64,000 nucleotides of DNA from Devosia yakushimensis (GCF_030159855.1 NZ_BSNG01000002.1:169935-233934); one strand, 5' to 3'. Shown: positions 51,231-61,573, numbered from the stretch's first letter. The notes: generated by a model from the letters alone, not told the origin. Program-made: numbers and translations.

Positions 51231-52190
51231 TTACTGCGCGGCCGGAGCGGCTTCCTCGGCAGCGGCGGCCGGTTCTGTCTGAGCCTGTACGGCGGCAGCC
51301 AGGGCCGGATCGGGAATGTCGATCTGGACGCCTTCCATCAGTTTGGCGACAGTGCCGTCAAAGGTGGTCATCAGCAATTGCTGCTGCAGCTGGCCGGCGA
51401 CCTGCTCGAAAGTCGGGGGCGAGGACTCGCGCTTTTCTTCCAGCTTGATGATGTGCCAGCCGAACTGGGACTGCACCGGCTCGGACACCTGGCCGATTTC
51501 GGTCAGCGCATAGGCGGCCTGCTCGAAGGGAGCAACCATCATGCCCTTGCCAAAAAAGCCGAGATCGCCGCCATTGGCTGCACCCGGATCGATCGACTTT
51601 TCCTTGGCGATGGTGGCAAAATCGGCGCCGCTGTCGAGCTCGGCCTTGATCGCCTTGGCTTCCTCTTCGGTGGCAACGAGAATGTGGCTGGCGCGGATTT
51701 CTTCCTGGGGTTTGAAATCGGCGACGAGCTTGTCGTATTCGGCGCGAACGGCCTCTTCGGTCACCGCATTGGCGATGGCATCGGCGAAATAGGCGCGGCG
51801 CAGGGCGCGTTCCTCAAGATAGGCAAGGCGCTGCTTGAACAGCGGTGAATCGCCCATGCCGGCATCGCGCCCGGCCTTGGCCATGACCTTCATGTCGATC
51901 AGGACGCGCAGCAGGAAGGGGCGGCGCTGATCGGCCGGCATCTGGCTGAGTTCCTGGGTCAGGTCTTCGGCAGCAAAGCTGAGATCGGCCTCGGTGATGG
52001 TTTCTCCACCGACCGTAGCTACCACGGTATCGGGCGAGACGGGCGCGAGGGCTTCGGCGGCCGGCGCCTCGGCCGCGGGGGCCGGAGCGGGCGCAGCGTC
52101 CTGCGCGTAAGCGGGGGCGACTGCATTGGCCGCCATGATCAGCGCCAGCACGCTGGCAGTCGTGGCGAGGCGCAGGGTCGAAAAGGACAT
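51231..52190 (-). CDS. Periplasmic parvulin-type peptidyl-prolyl isomerase
   Basis: A 319-residue secreted protein: signal peptide (RLATTASVLALIMAANAVAP, cleaved after AYA), an Ala/Pro-rich stretch (about 30-52), a SurA-like N-terminal helical domain and one PpiC domain (about 165-260: EIRASHILVATEEEAKAIKA, GGDLGFFGKGMMVAPFEQAA, FGWHIIKLEEK). The C-terminus is Ala/Glu-rich. It assists folding of exported proteins. It is divergent from secA, so a folding factor and the export motor are linked. Confidence 0.93.
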   Translation of the reverse strand: MSFSTLRLATTASVLALIMAANAVAPAYAQDAAPAPAPAAEAPAAEALAPVSPDTVVATVGGETITEADLSFAAEDLTQELSQMPADQRRPFLLRVLIDMKVMAKAGRDAGMGDSPLFKQRLAYLEERALRRAYFADAIANAVTEEAVRAEYDKLVADFKPQEEIRASHILVATEEEAKAIKAELDSGADFATIAKEKSIDPGAANGGDLGFFGKGMMVAPFEQAAYALTEIGQVSEPVQSQFGWHIIKLEEKRESSPPTFEQVAGQLQQQLLMTTFDGTVAKLMEGVQIDIPDPALAAAVQAQTEPAAAAEEAAPAAQ

Positions 52191-52388
52191 CAGGATATTC
52201 TCCTTGGCCGGCGCGCTACACTTGGCGCCTGGGCTGGTTTACTGGTCGGGCCTGCCCTCACATGGCAACGGGGCCAAAATGTGCCGCGCCGCTACTTGTG
52301 AGCAGGAACAGGCGGCTAGAGGCCAAAAATTGCCGGTTTGGGCCGGGTTTTCCGGCGGGCGGAGGAGGTGTCGCCCATTTCGGCGGCG

Positions 52389-52417
52389 TTGACAAGACAA
52401 TGGCTCGCTCTTACATC
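52389..52417 (+). promoter_or_regulatory. Candidate secA promoter and long leader
   Basis: TTGACA at 52389-52394, 17 bases, TACATC at 52412-52417. This would give a leader of about 185 bases before the secA start. The 416-base gap between the PpiC gene and secA contains no convincing gene; it is GC-rich with several hairpin-capable stretches. Confidence 0.45.
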
Positions 52418-52606
52418 TCACGCGCTTTTCAAGGCCTCTGGCAAGGCATCGGGCAATGATGTCCGGACTAGCCATGGGAACAAACGAGATCGTGAAGCCG
52501 GAACGGCTTTGTCATCGCGCCGACGAGGCCAGCCGGGTAAGGTGCCCGACCGAGACCGCCTAGGCCCTGCGCGCCCGCGCCGGTGATCAAAAAAAGGACC
52601 TGACAT

Positions 52607-55351
52607 ATGGCACTTGCTGCGCTCGCCCGGCGGATATTCGGTTCTCCGTCCGATCGGCACGTCAAGCGGTTCCAGGGCAAGGTGGATGCGATCAACGCAC
52701 TCGAGCCCGAATTCGCCAAGATGACCGACGATGCCCTGCGCGGCATGACGGTTGAGCTGAAGGCGCGGTTGGAAAAGGGTGCCAAGCTCGACGATCTGAT
52801 CGTGCCGGCCTTTGCCGCGGTCCGCGAAGCCAGTAAGCGCGTTCTGGGCATGCGTCATTTCGATGTGCAGCTGATCGGCGGCATGGTGCTCAACGATCGC
52901 TCCATCGCCGAAATGCGAACCGGTGAAGGCAAGACGTTGGTGGCAACGCTGGCTGTCTATCTCAATGCGCTGACGGGTGAGGGCGTTCATGTCGTCACGG
53001 TCAACGACTATCTCGCCCGACGCGACGCTGCCTGGATGGGGCAGATCTACAATTTCCTCGGCCTGAGCTACGGCATCATCGTGCATGGTTTGACCGATGC
53101 CGAACGCAAGGCGGCCTATGCTGCCGACATCACTTACGGCACCAATAACGAGTTCGGCTTCGACTATCTGCGCGACAATATGAAATATACCCGCGCCCAG
53201 ATGGTGCAGCGCGGCCATGCCTATGCGATCGTGGACGAAGTGGACTCCATTCTGATCGATGAGGCGCGCACGCCGCTGATCATTTCGGGCCCCTCCGAGG
53301 ATCGCAGCGAGCTCTACGTCAAGATCGACGAGCTGATGGCCATTCTCGATGAAGACGATTTCGAGATCGACGAGAAGCAGCGTTCGGCGACCTTTACCGA
53401 TGCTGGTATCGAAAAGCTCGAAGAGCGCCTGGCCGCCGATGGCCTGCTCAAATCAGCCTCGATGTATGACGTGGAAAACGTCGCCCTGGTGCACCACGCC
53501 AATTCGGCGCTGCGGGCCCACAAGATGTTCCGCAAGGACAAGGACTATATCGTCCGCAATGACGAAGTGGTGATCATCGACGAATTCTCCGGCCGCATGA
53601 TGCCGGGTCGGCGCTATTCGGAAGGCCTGCACCAGGCACTCGAAGCCAAGGAACACGTCAAGATCCAGCCGGAAAACCAGACGCTGGCGTCGATCACCTT
53701 CCAGAATTATTTCCGGCTCTACAGGAAGCTGGCCGGCATGACCGGCACGGCCTCGACGGAAGCCGAAGAATTTGCCGACATCTACAAGCTCGATGTGGTC
53801 ACCATTCCGACCAATCTGCCGGTGCAGCGCAAGGATGACGAGGACGCCATCTACCGCACCGCGGCGGAAAAGTTCGACGCCATCGCCGATCTCATCAAGC
53901 AATGTCAGGACCGCGGCCAGCCCGTGCTGGTGGGCACGACCTCGATCGAGAAGTCGGAAATGCTGGCTGAATTGCTGCGCAAGAAGAATGTCGGCGCGAT
54001 GAATGTGCTCAATGCGCGCCATCACGAGCAGGAAGCCTTCATTGTCGCCGATGCGGGGCTGCCGGGGGCGATCACCATTGCCACCAATATGGCCGGTCGC
54101 GGCACCGACATTCAGCTGGGCGGCAATCTCGAGATGCGTATCGAGAAGGAAGCGGCCGGACTCGAGGGCGAGGCGCGCGACGCCAAGATTGCCGATATCA
54201 AAAAGACCATTGCCGAGGACAAGGCCAAGGCGCTGGCCGCCGGCGGGCTCATGGTGATTGGTACCGAGCGGCATGAAAGCCGCCGTATCGACAATCAGCT
54301 GCGTGGCCGTTCGGGCCGCCAGGGCGATCCGGGCCATTCGGCCTTCTTCCTGAGCCTGCAGGACGATTTGATGCGCATTTTCCCGGTGGATTCGATGGAT
54401 TCCATGCTGGGCAAGCTGGGCCTGGAACAGGGTGAATCGATCACCCATCCCTGGGTCACCAAGGCTATCGAGCGGGCGCAGGGCAAGGTCGAGGCGCGCA
54501 ACTTCGACATCCGCAAGAACATCCTCAAATACGACGACGTGATGAACGATCAGCGCAAGGTGATCTTCGAGCAGCGTCTGGAAATGATGGATGCCGAGGA
54601 TGTCAGCGAGACCGTGGTCGATATGCGCCATGATCTGGTCGAGACGCTGGTGGGCAAGGCCATTCCGCCGCGTTCCTATCCCGAACAGTGGAATACCGAG
54701 CAGCTGGAAGCGGCGGCCAAGACCTATCTCAATCTCGATGTGCCGGTGAAGGCATGGGCCGAGGAAGAGGGGATCGACGCGGAGATCGTGACCGAGCGGC
54801 TGGTCGAGGCTGCCGATGCGGCAGCGGCCACCAAGGAAACGCAGACGCTGCAGGCCTTCGAAGCGGCCGGCACGCCCAATCCGACCGTGATGCGCCAGGT
54901 GGAAAAGACCATTCTGCTGCAATCGATCGACGGGCTGTGGCGCGAGCATCTGGTAACGCTGGATCACCTCTCCAAGGTGGTGGGCTGGCGCGGCATTGCC
55001 CAGCGCGACCCGCTCAACGAATATAAGCAAGAGGCTTATGAGCTGTTCCAGGGGCTGCTCACCAATATGCGTGAGCTGGTGACGACCCAGCTTAGCCATG
55101 TGGTGCTGCAGCCGCGCCCGGTGGCGCCGCCGGCGCCGGACCTGACCCGCATCCGGGAAACCCATATCGATCCGCTGACCGGCGAGAACGATGCCGATGG
55201 CGGCGATACCATTGCGGATTCGCTGGGCGCGGTGGGCAGCGATCCGTCGCTGCGGCCGGTTGATCCCAAGCTATTGGTCGGCGTCTCGCGCAATGCGCCA
55301 TGCCCCTGCGGCTCGGGCAAGAAGTTCAAACATTGCCACGGGGCGTTCTAG
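52607..55351 (+). CDS. secA: Preprotein translocase ATPase SecA
   Basis: A 914-residue SecA, the motor that pushes unfolded proteins through SecYEG. Walker A is MRTGEGKT at 103-110; [20 protein letters not shown] is Walker B and following; [20 protein letters not shown] is motif VI. The C-terminal zinc motif [14 protein letters not shown], which binds SecB and lipid, is complete. The length is standard. The ATG has AAGGAC upstream. A strong terminator follows the stop, so it is monocistronic. Confidence 0.98.
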   Translation: MALAALARRIFGSPSDRHVKRFQGKVDAINALEPEFAKMTDDALRGMTVELKARLEKGAKLDDLIVPAFAAVREASKRVLGMRHFDVQLIGGMVLNDRSIAEMRTGEGKTLVATLAVYLNALTGEGVHVVTVNDYLARRDAAWMGQIYNFLGLSYGIIVHGLTDAERKAAYAADITYGTNNEFGFDYLRDNMKYTRAQMVQRGHAYAIVDEVDSILIDEARTPLIISGPSEDRSELYVKIDELMAILDEDDFEIDEKQRSATFTDAGIEKLEERLAADGLLKSASMYDVENVALVHHANSALRAHKMFRKDKDYIVRNDEVVIIDEFSGRMMPGRRYSEGLHQALEAKEHVKIQPENQTLASITFQNYFRLYRKLAGMTGTASTEAEEFADIYKLDVVTIPTNLPVQRKDDEDAIYRTAAEKFDAIADLIKQCQDRGQPVLVGTTSIEKSEMLAELLRKKNVGAMNVLNARHHEQEAFIVADAGLPGAITIATNMAGRGTDIQLGGNLEMRIEKEAAGLEGEARDAKIADIKKTIAEDKAKALAAGGLMVIGTERHESRRIDNQLRGRSGRQGDPGHSAFFLSLQDDLMRIFPVDSMDSMLGKLGLEQGESITHPWVTKAIERAQGKVEARNFDIRKNILKYDDVMNDQRKVIFEQRLEMMDAEDVSETVVDMRHDLVETLVGKAIPPRSYPEQWNTEQLEAAAKTYLNLDVPVKAWAEEEGIDAEIVTERLVEAADAAAATKETQTLQAFEAAGTPNPTVMRQVEKTILLQSIDGLWREHLVTLDHLSKVVGWRGIAQRDPLNEYKQEAYELFQGLLTNMRELVTTQLSHVVLQPRPVAPPAPDLTRIRETHIDPLTGENDADGGDTIADSLGAVGSDPSLRPVDPKLLVGVSRNAPCPCGSGKKFKHCHGAF

Positions 55352-55377
55352 GCTTCGATTGGGTTGGATAAGCAAAG

Positions 55378-55405
55378 GCCCGGACAGTGATGTCCGGGCT
55401 TTTTT
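55378..55405 (+). terminator. Intrinsic terminator after secA
   Basis: GCCCGGACA, loop GTGA, TGTCCGGGC and TTTTTT. It is 27 bases after the secA stop. Confidence 0.9.
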
Positions 55406-55436
55406 GTGCCTGGGGGGCCATTATCTGGGGCCGGCA

Positions 55437-55464
55437 CCTCCCCCTTGTTGGGGGAGGTTGGGCC
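55437..55464. repeat. Family C repeat, short copy
   Basis: CACCTCCCCCTTGTTGGGGG followed by AGGTTGGG, a single short hairpin related to the elements at 20711 and 23700. It lies between the secA terminator and the convergent gene at 55480. Confidence 0.55.
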
Positions 55465-55479
55465 GGGCGCAATGCCCGC

Positions 55480-56151
55480 TCAGCACTTCACGCGGATTTC
55501 GGCGAAGCCGGTCATGCCGCCGTCGCCGGAGGACATGAGGCTGATATTGCAGCTCGAGCCGGGCAGGGGAATGGTGGCGCCGGAAGCAATGGTGGTGCCG
55601 CCGGCCAGGGTGATGAAGCCATTTTCCACCACGGCGACTTCCACCTTGGCCGGGTTGTTGCAGATGTCGTAGCTGTCGCCGGCCGATACCAGGATGCGCA
55701 TGCCATCAGGCAGGCAATCGCCACCGCCGGCATTGGTCGGGGCGGCGGCCTCGGCCGGGGGTGCGGGGATGGCGGGCAAGGCAGTGGGAGCCGTCGTGCT
55801 GCCGCTACGCCAGTTCTGCTCGAGGATGGCGAGGCGGTTGGCGAGATCCTGCATGGCCGCGTTGTTGCCCGCCGGGGCAGGGGTGGGGGTAGCAGGGGCA
55901 TTGGCGCCTTGCTGACCATAAAGGGCCAGGCTGAGGCGGATCTGGGCGATGTCGGTGGAGATGCGGGCGATATCGCGCTGGGTGGCGCTATAGACCCAGC
56001 CCGATGCCGCAATGGCGGCCACGCCGACAAGACCGACCACGAAGCTCAGGATGCGTCCCGCTGCCGGCTGCCGCGCTGGCTTCGGATCGAGCGGCGGTGT
56101 GGTGGTCGTGTCTCCTTTGGAAACTCCGCCCAGTGACCAGGTTTCTTCCAC
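55480..56151 (-). CDS. Single-pass membrane protein with C-terminal Cys-rich domain, function unknown
   Basis: A 223-residue protein: N-terminal cytoplasmic segment of about 32 residues, one membrane helix (about 34-55, LSFVVGLVGVAAIAASGWVY), a coiled-coil-like stretch (about 58-115, interrupted by an Ala/Pro/Thr linker) and a C-terminal domain with four Cys (CLPDGMRILVSAGDSYDICN, then C in SSCNISLMSS and the terminal VKC). The spacing suggests disulfides in the periplasm. No family recognised. Convergent with secA. Confidence 0.7.
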   Translation of the reverse strand: MEETWSLGGVSKGDTTTTPPLDPKPARQPAAGRILSFVVGLVGVAAIAASGWVYSATQRDIARISTDIAQIRLSLALYGQQGANAPATPTPAPAGNNAAMQDLANRLAILEQNWRSGSTTAPTALPAIPAPPAEAAAPTNAGGGDCLPDGMRILVSAGDSYDICNNPAKVEVAVVENGFITLAGGTTIASGATIPLPGSSCNISLMSSGDGGMTGFAEIRVKC

Positions 56152-56252
56152 TGCGAGCCTCCATTATGCGCCGGCGCGTGGTTGTGATTGCGCCGGAATG
56201 CGGCCCAAGCATGGTGCCGGCCACCAATTGCTCACGCAGATGTCGGGCCGGG

Positions 56253-57266
56253 TCAGCTGCGCTTCAAGGGCGGGAGGGGAACGGGGGCAACCTTGCCGCT
56301 CATCACCGGCACGATATCGGCATCCTTACCGCCGAACATATTACCCAATCCACCGAACAGGCCCGTGACGGCGCCATTGATCGCTTCGCCGCGCGCCTTG
56401 ATGGCCGCCTGTTCATTGGCCTGGCGCTCGGCGGTGGCCTGGCCCTTGCCAATGGCCGCGGTGTCTGATGCCTGCAGTGCCAGCAATTGCGGGCTGCGAT
56501 TGACCGGTGGGCAAGGGCCCAGCGCATCGAGCGGGGCTCGATTGTCGGCATTAAAGATGTAGCGGCCCTCGCAAACGTCCCAGACCGGCGGCGTCTTGGT
56601 CAGCTCGAAAATGTCGGAGCCTTCCTTGATATTGCGCCAGAAATCGAGATGGGGGCTAGCCGCGTTCTGCGCCAGCTTGGTGCTGCTCATGCGATAGGGC
56701 AGGATCTGGATCTGGAAGCTCGGATTGCCGCCCTTGAAGGTTTCGCGCGCCAGCGCATAGATTTCGGCGATGCCGGCATCGGTCATGGCAAAACAGCCGA
56801 CCGACTTGCAGTCGCCATGTACCATCAGGTTGGAGCCGGTGCGGCCATGGGCGCGGTCGAACTTGTTGGGAAAGCCGACATTGAAGGCCAGGTAGTAGGA
56901 GGAGTTCGGGTTCATCAGGCCCGGCGTGATGGTGTAGAAGCCCTCGGGACTCTGATAATCGCCTTCCTTGACCTTGGGGCCGAGATCGCCGGAATAGGCG
57001 CAGATGGCATATTGCTTGAACAGCGCAAATTGGCCCGATTTGGTGCGCTTCCACACTTCAAGCACTTCTTCCTGCTTGAAGACGCGGATGACCATGGGCT
57101 CGGCGGGTGAAGAGCCGATGCGGGCCAGACCCGCCAGCGTTTCGCTCGACAATGGCCGGTTGGCTCTTTCATTGCCCGGCTTGACAAAGGTCGTGCAGGC
57201 GACGAGGCCGAAGGCCAGCCACACCATGATGATCAGCGAACAAATATTGCGCAGAAGCGTGGACAC
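56253..57266 (-). CDS. YafK-type L,D-transpeptidase lipoprotein
   Basis: A 337-residue protein with a lipoprotein signal: FGLVACT gives Cys near 24. The YkuD/YafK catalytic motif is HGDCKSVGCFAM (His and Cys), preceded by GDYQSPEGFYTITPGLMNPN. Such enzymes cut or form 3-3 or lipoprotein crosslinks in peptidoglycan. The C-terminal 100 residues are an Ala/Gln/Gly-rich tail with no domain. It is monocistronic. Confidence 0.88.
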   Translation of the reverse strand: MSTLLRNICSLIIMVWLAFGLVACTTFVKPGNERANRPLSSETLAGLARIGSSPAEPMVIRVFKQEEVLEVWKRTKSGQFALFKQYAICAYSGDLGPKVKEGDYQSPEGFYTITPGLMNPNSSYYLAFNVGFPNKFDRAHGRTGSNLMVHGDCKSVGCFAMTDAGIAEIYALARETFKGGNPSFQIQILPYRMSSTKLAQNAASPHLDFWRNIKEGSDIFELTKTPPVWDVCEGRYIFNADNRAPLDALGPCPPVNRSPQLLALQASDTAAIGKGQATAERQANEQAAIKARGEAINGAVTGLFGGLGNMFGGKDADIVPVMSGKVAPVPLPPLKRS

Positions 57267-57427
57267 CGAGGGCCGCCAGATGATGCGATAACAATGGGTG
57301 ACCCTTAGCGGGCCATAGTTACCGCAGCATGAGTAATCGCGGTGAACGTTTCCTTACCATGGCGAAGAATCGGCTGGAAGCGGGGGCATTCGCGCGAAGA
57401 TGTGATGGAGACCGGGCGTTCCTGCGA

Positions 57428-58381
57428 TCAGATCGCGGTGCCGATGGCCAGGAACTTCTCGCGGCGGTGCTCGCGGGTTTCCAGACGCCCCTTGCCGGCG
57501 AAATCGGCGAGGAACTTGTCGATGGCGGCGCTGGTGGAGGCCATGACCTGGTCGGGATGACGATGGGCGCCGCCGGTAGGTTCGGGAATGATGCCGTCGA
57601 CGACACCGAAGGCCAGCAGATCGGCCGAGGTGATCTTCATCGTCATCGCAGCATCCTGCGCCTTGGCTGCATCTTTCCAGAGGATCGACGCGCCGCCTTC
57701 AGGCGAGATTACCGAATAGATGGCGTGCTCCAGCATCAGCACGCGATTGGTGGTGGCAATGGCAATCGCACCACCCGAGCCGCCTTCGCCGATGATGATG
57801 GCGAGGTTGGGCACGCCGAGTTCGAGCGACTTTTCGGTCGAGCGGGCAATGGCTTCGGCCTGGCCCCGTTCCTCGGCGCCGATGCCGGGATAGGCGCCAG
57901 CGGTATCAACGAAGGAGATGACCGGGATGTTGAAACGGTCAGCCATATCCATGATGCGGACGGCCTTGCGGTAGCCCTCGGGACGGGCCATGCCGAAATT
58001 ATGCTTGAGGCGGCTTTCGGTGGAATTGCCCTTTTCCTGGCCGAGAATGGCGACGGGCTGCCCGTTGAAGCGGCCGAAGCCCGCCTGCACGGCGGCGTCC
58101 TCGGCAAATTTCCGGTCACCCGAGAGCGGGGTCCATTCGGTGATGAGGCCGGCCACATAATCGGAGAAATGCGGGCGCTGCGGATGGCGCGCAACCTGGG
58201 TTTTCTGCCAGGGCGTGAGCTTTTTGTAGATTTCGACCAGCGCCTCGTCGGCGCGGCTCGACAGGCGGTTGACTTCCTCATCGATGGACACAGCCTGGTC
58301 GGTCGCCGCCAGCGACTTGAGTTCGGCGATCTTGCCTTCAAGATCGGCTACCGGCTTTTCGAAATCGAGATAAGACTGCAT
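57428..58381 (-). CDS. accA: Acetyl-CoA carboxylase carboxyltransferase, alpha subunit
   Basis: A 317-residue AccA that, with AccD, transfers CO2 from biotin to acetyl-CoA in the first step of fatty-acid synthesis. MQSYLDFEKPVADLEGKIAE starts the protein; GRPHFSDYVAGL-like and GEGGSGGAIAIATTNRVLML are family signatures, the latter forming the oxyanion hole. The length is standard. It follows xerD on the same strand after 168 bases. Confidence 0.97.
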   Translation of the reverse strand: MQSYLDFEKPVADLEGKIAELKSLAATDQAVSIDEEVNRLSSRADEALVEIYKKLTPWQKTQVARHPQRPHFSDYVAGLITEWTPLSGDRKFAEDAAVQAGFGRFNGQPVAILGQEKGNSTESRLKHNFGMARPEGYRKAVRIMDMADRFNIPVISFVDTAGAYPGIGAEERGQAEAIARSTEKSLELGVPNLAIIIGEGGSGGAIAIATTNRVLMLEHAIYSVISPEGGASILWKDAAKAQDAAMTMKITSADLLAFGVVDGIIPEPTGGAHRHPDQVMASTSAAIDKFLADFAGKGRLETREHRREKFLAIGTAI

Positions 58382-58548
58382 CCCACCGCCCGTTTGGGGT
58401 CGTTTTGCTGCGACCGAAGAGGAAGGGGCTGCTCTTGCGCCCCAAAGTGGCCGGAAAGTGGCGACCGATCATCGCCGAGTCAAGACCACACCACCAATGC
58501 GCTTAATCGGTGCACATTTGGCTAACATTTCGTGGCACCAACAGCCAC

Positions 58549-59463
58549 CTATTTCGCGGAATCGCTCAATGGGTGGTGCTGTTCGACGAGGCTCCGCAAT
58601 TTCTCGTCAAGCACGTGGGTATAAATCTGCGTCGTCGAAATATCGGCATGGCCCAGCAGCATCTGCACCACCCGCAAATCCGCACCGCCGCCCAAAAGAT
58701 GGCTGGCAAAGGCATGGCGCAGCACGTGCGGAGCGACCCGGGCCGAACTGATGCCGGCGCGGCCGGCCAGGCTCTTGAGATCACGGGCGAAGACCTGACG
58801 GGAAAGATAACCCTCGGCGCCGGTGGCGGGGAAAAGATATTGGCCGGGCTCCAGCGTCTTGAGATAGGCGCGGATGGCGTCGCGGGCGCGATCATTGACC
58901 GGCACGACGCGCTCCTTGTTGCCCTTGCCGGTAACGGTGATGAAACTGGCGTCGCGCATGACCGCGGAACGCTTGAGGCTCACCAGTTCGGAAACGCGCA
59001 TCCCGGTGGCATAGAGCAATTCGAGCAGCAGGTAGAGACGGAGGGCGGCCGCCTGTTTTTGCGGCGAGGCGGTCGCATTGGTCTCGGCTTCGGCTGTGGC
59101 AAGGAGCTTGTCCACTTCGGCGACCGACAGCACTTTGGGTAGGGCGCGGCGGCTCTTGGGGCTGGCCACGATGCGGGTGGGATCATCCTCGCGCAGGTTA
59201 TCGGCACAGAGGAAGCGGTGGAACTGGCGGATCGCTGAGAGCCGACGGGCGCTGGAGGATGCAGAGAGCCCCTGAGTCCGCAGATCATCGAGATAGGCGG
59301 TGACGGTTTCGCGTGGAAGGGTGAGCAGGGTCTGCTTATGCGCCTTGGCGAAGCCGGCATAGTCGACGAGGTCGCGGCGATAGGCCTCGATGGTGTTTTT
59401 GGCGGCCCCGCGCTCTGCGCTCATCATCTCGAGGAAGGCGCCGATGAGATGATCCCCGCTCAT
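58549..59463 (-). CDS. xerD: Tyrosine recombinase XerD
   Basis: A 304-residue tyrosine recombinase. Catalytic residues: Arg in ATGMRVSELVSLKRS, His-x-x-Arg in VAPHVLRHAFASHLLGGGAD, His in MLLGHADISTTQIYTHV and the nucleophile Tyr in the same segment. It resolves chromosome dimers at dif with XerC. The start overlaps the 69-residue gene by four bases. No mobile-element signs surround it, so it is the housekeeping enzyme. Confidence 0.94.
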   Translation of the reverse strand: MSGDHLIGAFLEMMSAERGAAKNTIEAYRRDLVDYAGFAKAHKQTLLTLPRETVTAYLDDLRTQGLSASSSARRLSAIRQFHRFLCADNLREDDPTRIVASPKSRRALPKVLSVAEVDKLLATAEAETNATASPQKQAAALRLYLLLELLYATGMRVSELVSLKRSAVMRDASFITVTGKGNKERVVPVNDRARDAIRAYLKTLEPGQYLFPATGAEGYLSRQVFARDLKSLAGRAGISSARVAPHVLRHAFASHLLGGGADLRVVQMLLGHADISTTQIYTHVLDEKLRSLVEQHHPLSDSAK

Positions 59464-59669
59464 GGCGTGGGCGTCTCATCGGCCGGCGGGGTGGCGGGCG
59501 CCTGACCGGGCAGGGTGGGTTCGCCGCCGCCCAGCAGATCACGCTGGGGAATGCGGATGGTAGTTTCCTTGGGATTGGGCTGCACATAGGCGACAAGCGC
59601 GATCATGCCGCCATAGACGAGGCCGGCGAGAAACAGCAGGATGATGATCAGGCGGATGAGCGTAGGCAT
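59460..59669 (-). CDS. Small membrane protein upstream of xerD, function unknown
   Basis: A 69-residue protein, MPTLIRLIIILLFLAGLVYG with one membrane helix, then YVQPNPKETTIRIPQRDLLG and a Pro/Ala-rich tail. A similar small gene lies at this place (between xerD and aroK) in other Hyphomicrobiales, as I recall. ATG 59669 is used; the earlier in-frame start has a basic, unlikely N-terminus. It is translationally coupled to xerD (ATGA). Confidence 0.68.
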   Translation of the reverse strand: MPTLIRLIIILLFLAGLVYGGMIALVAYVQPNPKETTIRIPQRDLLGGGEPTLPGQAPATPPADETPTP

Positions 59670-59839
59670 GGCGATCCGGCGTCTGTCTTTTCTTAAAACT
59701 GCCCGCAAATGGTTTCCATCTGGTAGGCATAAGCCAATTTGCCGGTTTTGCCCTCACCGAAATGACGGAGAGGCCTTCCTGTTCTTGACAGGCGGGACCC
59801 GGACGGCTTGATAGCCCCCAGACAGCTTTGGAGCCCCAA

Positions 59840-60418
59840 TTGAGCCGATCCGATCCGGCAAAGCGGCAGGCCCGTGCCGAAGAACTTGCTACCCTCCTGG
59901 CTGGCAGGCCAATCGTGCTGGTCGGCATGATGGGGGCGGGTAAGACGACCGTGGGACGGCGGCTGGCTGCCAAGCTCAACCGGCTGTTTCTCGATAGCGA
60001 CGAGGAAATCGAGAAGGCCGCGCAGATGAGCATTCCCGAGATTTTCGAGCAACGGGGCGAGCCCGAATTCCGGGCGGGCGAAACCCGGGTCATTGCCCGG
60101 GTGCTCAAGGACAAGGACATCGTGTTGGCGACCGGTGGCGGGGCTTTCGTCAACGCCGAAACGCGGACATTGGTCAATGCCGAGGCGATCTCGGTGTGGC
60201 TCAAGGCCGAGGCCGATATTTTGTTCGAGCGGGTGTCACGGCGCTCCAACCGGCCCCTGCTCAAGACGGCCAATCCCCGCCAGACACTCGAAACGCTGAT
60301 CACCGAGCGCTACCCTATCTATGCCGATGCCCATGTGACCGTGCTGTCGCGCGATGTGCCGCAGGATGTGGTGGCGGGCGACGTGATCGAGGCCGTGCTG
60401 GCCCATCTCAAGAACTAG
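59840..60418 (+). CDS. aroK: Shikimate kinase
   Basis: A 192-residue kinase that phosphorylates shikimate in the shared aromatic amino-acid pathway. Walker A GMMGAGKTT is at 29-37; LDSDEEIE, FRAGETRVIARVL and ATGGGAFV follow, matching substrate and Mg sites. The start is TTG 59840 with GGAG eight bases upstream, giving MSRSDPAKRQARAEEL. It is followed by aroB 11 bases on, the classic aroK-aroB pair. Confidence 0.94.
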   Translation: MSRSDPAKRQARAEELATLLAGRPIVLVGMMGAGKTTVGRRLAAKLNRLFLDSDEEIEKAAQMSIPEIFEQRGEPEFRAGETRVIARVLKDKDIVLATGGGAFVNAETRTLVNAEAISVWLKAEADILFERVSRRSNRPLLKTANPRQTLETLITERYPIYADAHVTVLSRDVPQDVVAGDVIEAVLAHLKN

Positions 60419-60429
60419 GATTTTCGATC

Positions 60430-61539
60430 ATGGCCGATATCGCCCACAAGGTTCACGTTGCTCTGGGGGAGCGTGCCTATGACATTCTGATCGGGGATCG
60501 GCTGCTCGACGATGCCGGGGCGATCCTGGCCGAGCGGTTCCCAGGGCGCCGCTTTGGCATCATCACCGATGAAACCGTCGCCAAGGCACAATTGCCCAGG
60601 CTGATCGCTTCGCTTGATGCGGCGGGGTTGGGTCATAACGAAATCGTGTTGCCGGCGGGCGAGGGCACCAAGGGCTGGCCGGGGCTGCAGGCGGCTGTCG
60701 AGGGCATATTGGCAGCGCGGCTGGAACGCGGCGATCTGGTAATCGCGCTGGGCGGCGGGGTGATCGGCGATCTGGCTGGGTTTGCTGCTTCGATTGCGCG
60801 GCGTGGCATGGATTTCGTGCAGATGCCGACTTCGCTTTTGGCGCAGGTGGATAGTTCGGTGGGCGGCAAGACCGGAATCAATTCGCCGCATGGCAAGAAT
60901 TTGATCGGGGCGTTTCATCAGCCCAAGCTGGTGCTGGCGGACCTGTCGACGCTCGATACGCTGGCGCCACGGCAATTTGCCTCGGGTTATGCCGAGGTGG
61001 TCAAATATGGGCTGATCGACGACGAGGACTTCTTCTTCTGGCTCGAGGAAAAGCGCGAAGAGATTTTTGCCGGCGGGCCGGCGCGGGGCGAGGCGATTGC
61101 CCGGTGCTGTGCGCACAAGGCCCGGGTGGTGATCGAGGACGAGAAAGAGCTGGGCGTTCGGGCACTGCTCAATCTGGGGCATACTTTTGGGCATGCCTTG
61201 GAAAAGGACACCGGCTATTCCGAGCGCCTCCTGCATGGCGAGGGGGTCAGTATCGGCATGGTGCTGGCGCATGGTTTTTCGGCCAGGCTGGGCCTCGCGC
61301 CGAGCCAGGATACCGGGCGGATTGCGGCGCATTTGAAAAGCGCGGGCCTGCCAACCCTATTGGGTGATATCGAAGGCGGCGTCGGCGCGACCGAGACGCT
61401 GATGGCGGCCATTGCGCAGGACAAGAAGGTTTCGCGCGGGGCGTTGACATTTATTCTGACGCGCGGCATCGGCAAGGCCTTCATCGAAAAGGGTGTGGCG
61501 CCGGAGGCGGTGTCGGCGTTTCTGGATGAGATGCGGTAG
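60430..61539 (+). CDS. aroB: 3-dehydroquinate synthase
   Basis: A 369-residue NAD- and metal-dependent enzyme that closes the ring in the shikimate pathway. Markers are GDLVIALGGGVIGDLAGFAA, PTSLLAQVDSSVGGKTGINS, HGKNLIGAFHQP, and the metal His in NLGHTFGHALE and LLHGEGVSIGM. ATG 60430 is the right start; the frame is open upstream only because it runs through aroK. The length is normal. Confidence 0.97.
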   Translation: MADIAHKVHVALGERAYDILIGDRLLDDAGAILAERFPGRRFGIITDETVAKAQLPRLIASLDAAGLGHNEIVLPAGEGTKGWPGLQAAVEGILAARLERGDLVIALGGGVIGDLAGFAASIARRGMDFVQMPTSLLAQVDSSVGGKTGINSPHGKNLIGAFHQPKLVLADLSTLDTLAPRQFASGYAEVVKYGLIDDEDFFFWLEEKREEIFAGGPARGEAIARCCAHKARVVIEDEKELGVRALLNLGHTFGHALEKDTGYSERLLHGEGVSIGMVLAHGFSARLGLAPSQDTGRIAAHLKSAGLPTLLGDIEGGVGATETLMAAIAQDKKVSRGALTFILTRGIGKAFIEKGVAPEAVSAFLDEMR

Positions 61540-61573
61540 GTCTTTCTCTGTGCCTCTGGCATAGAATGGTGCA

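Noticed and set aside
52239..52586. Short open frames in the PpiC-secA gap as a possible SecM-like arrest peptide
   Set aside because: No signal sequence or arrest-like motif, no good ribosome site, and the frames overlap each other on both strands.
53453..55165. A 570-codon open frame opposite secA
   Set aside because: Antisense shadow of secA with no recognisable domain.
58549..59463. XerD-type recombinase as sign of an integrated element
   Set aside because: Neighbours are housekeeping genes (accA, aroK, aroB), no attachment repeats or cargo are seen, and the sequence fits chromosomal XerD.
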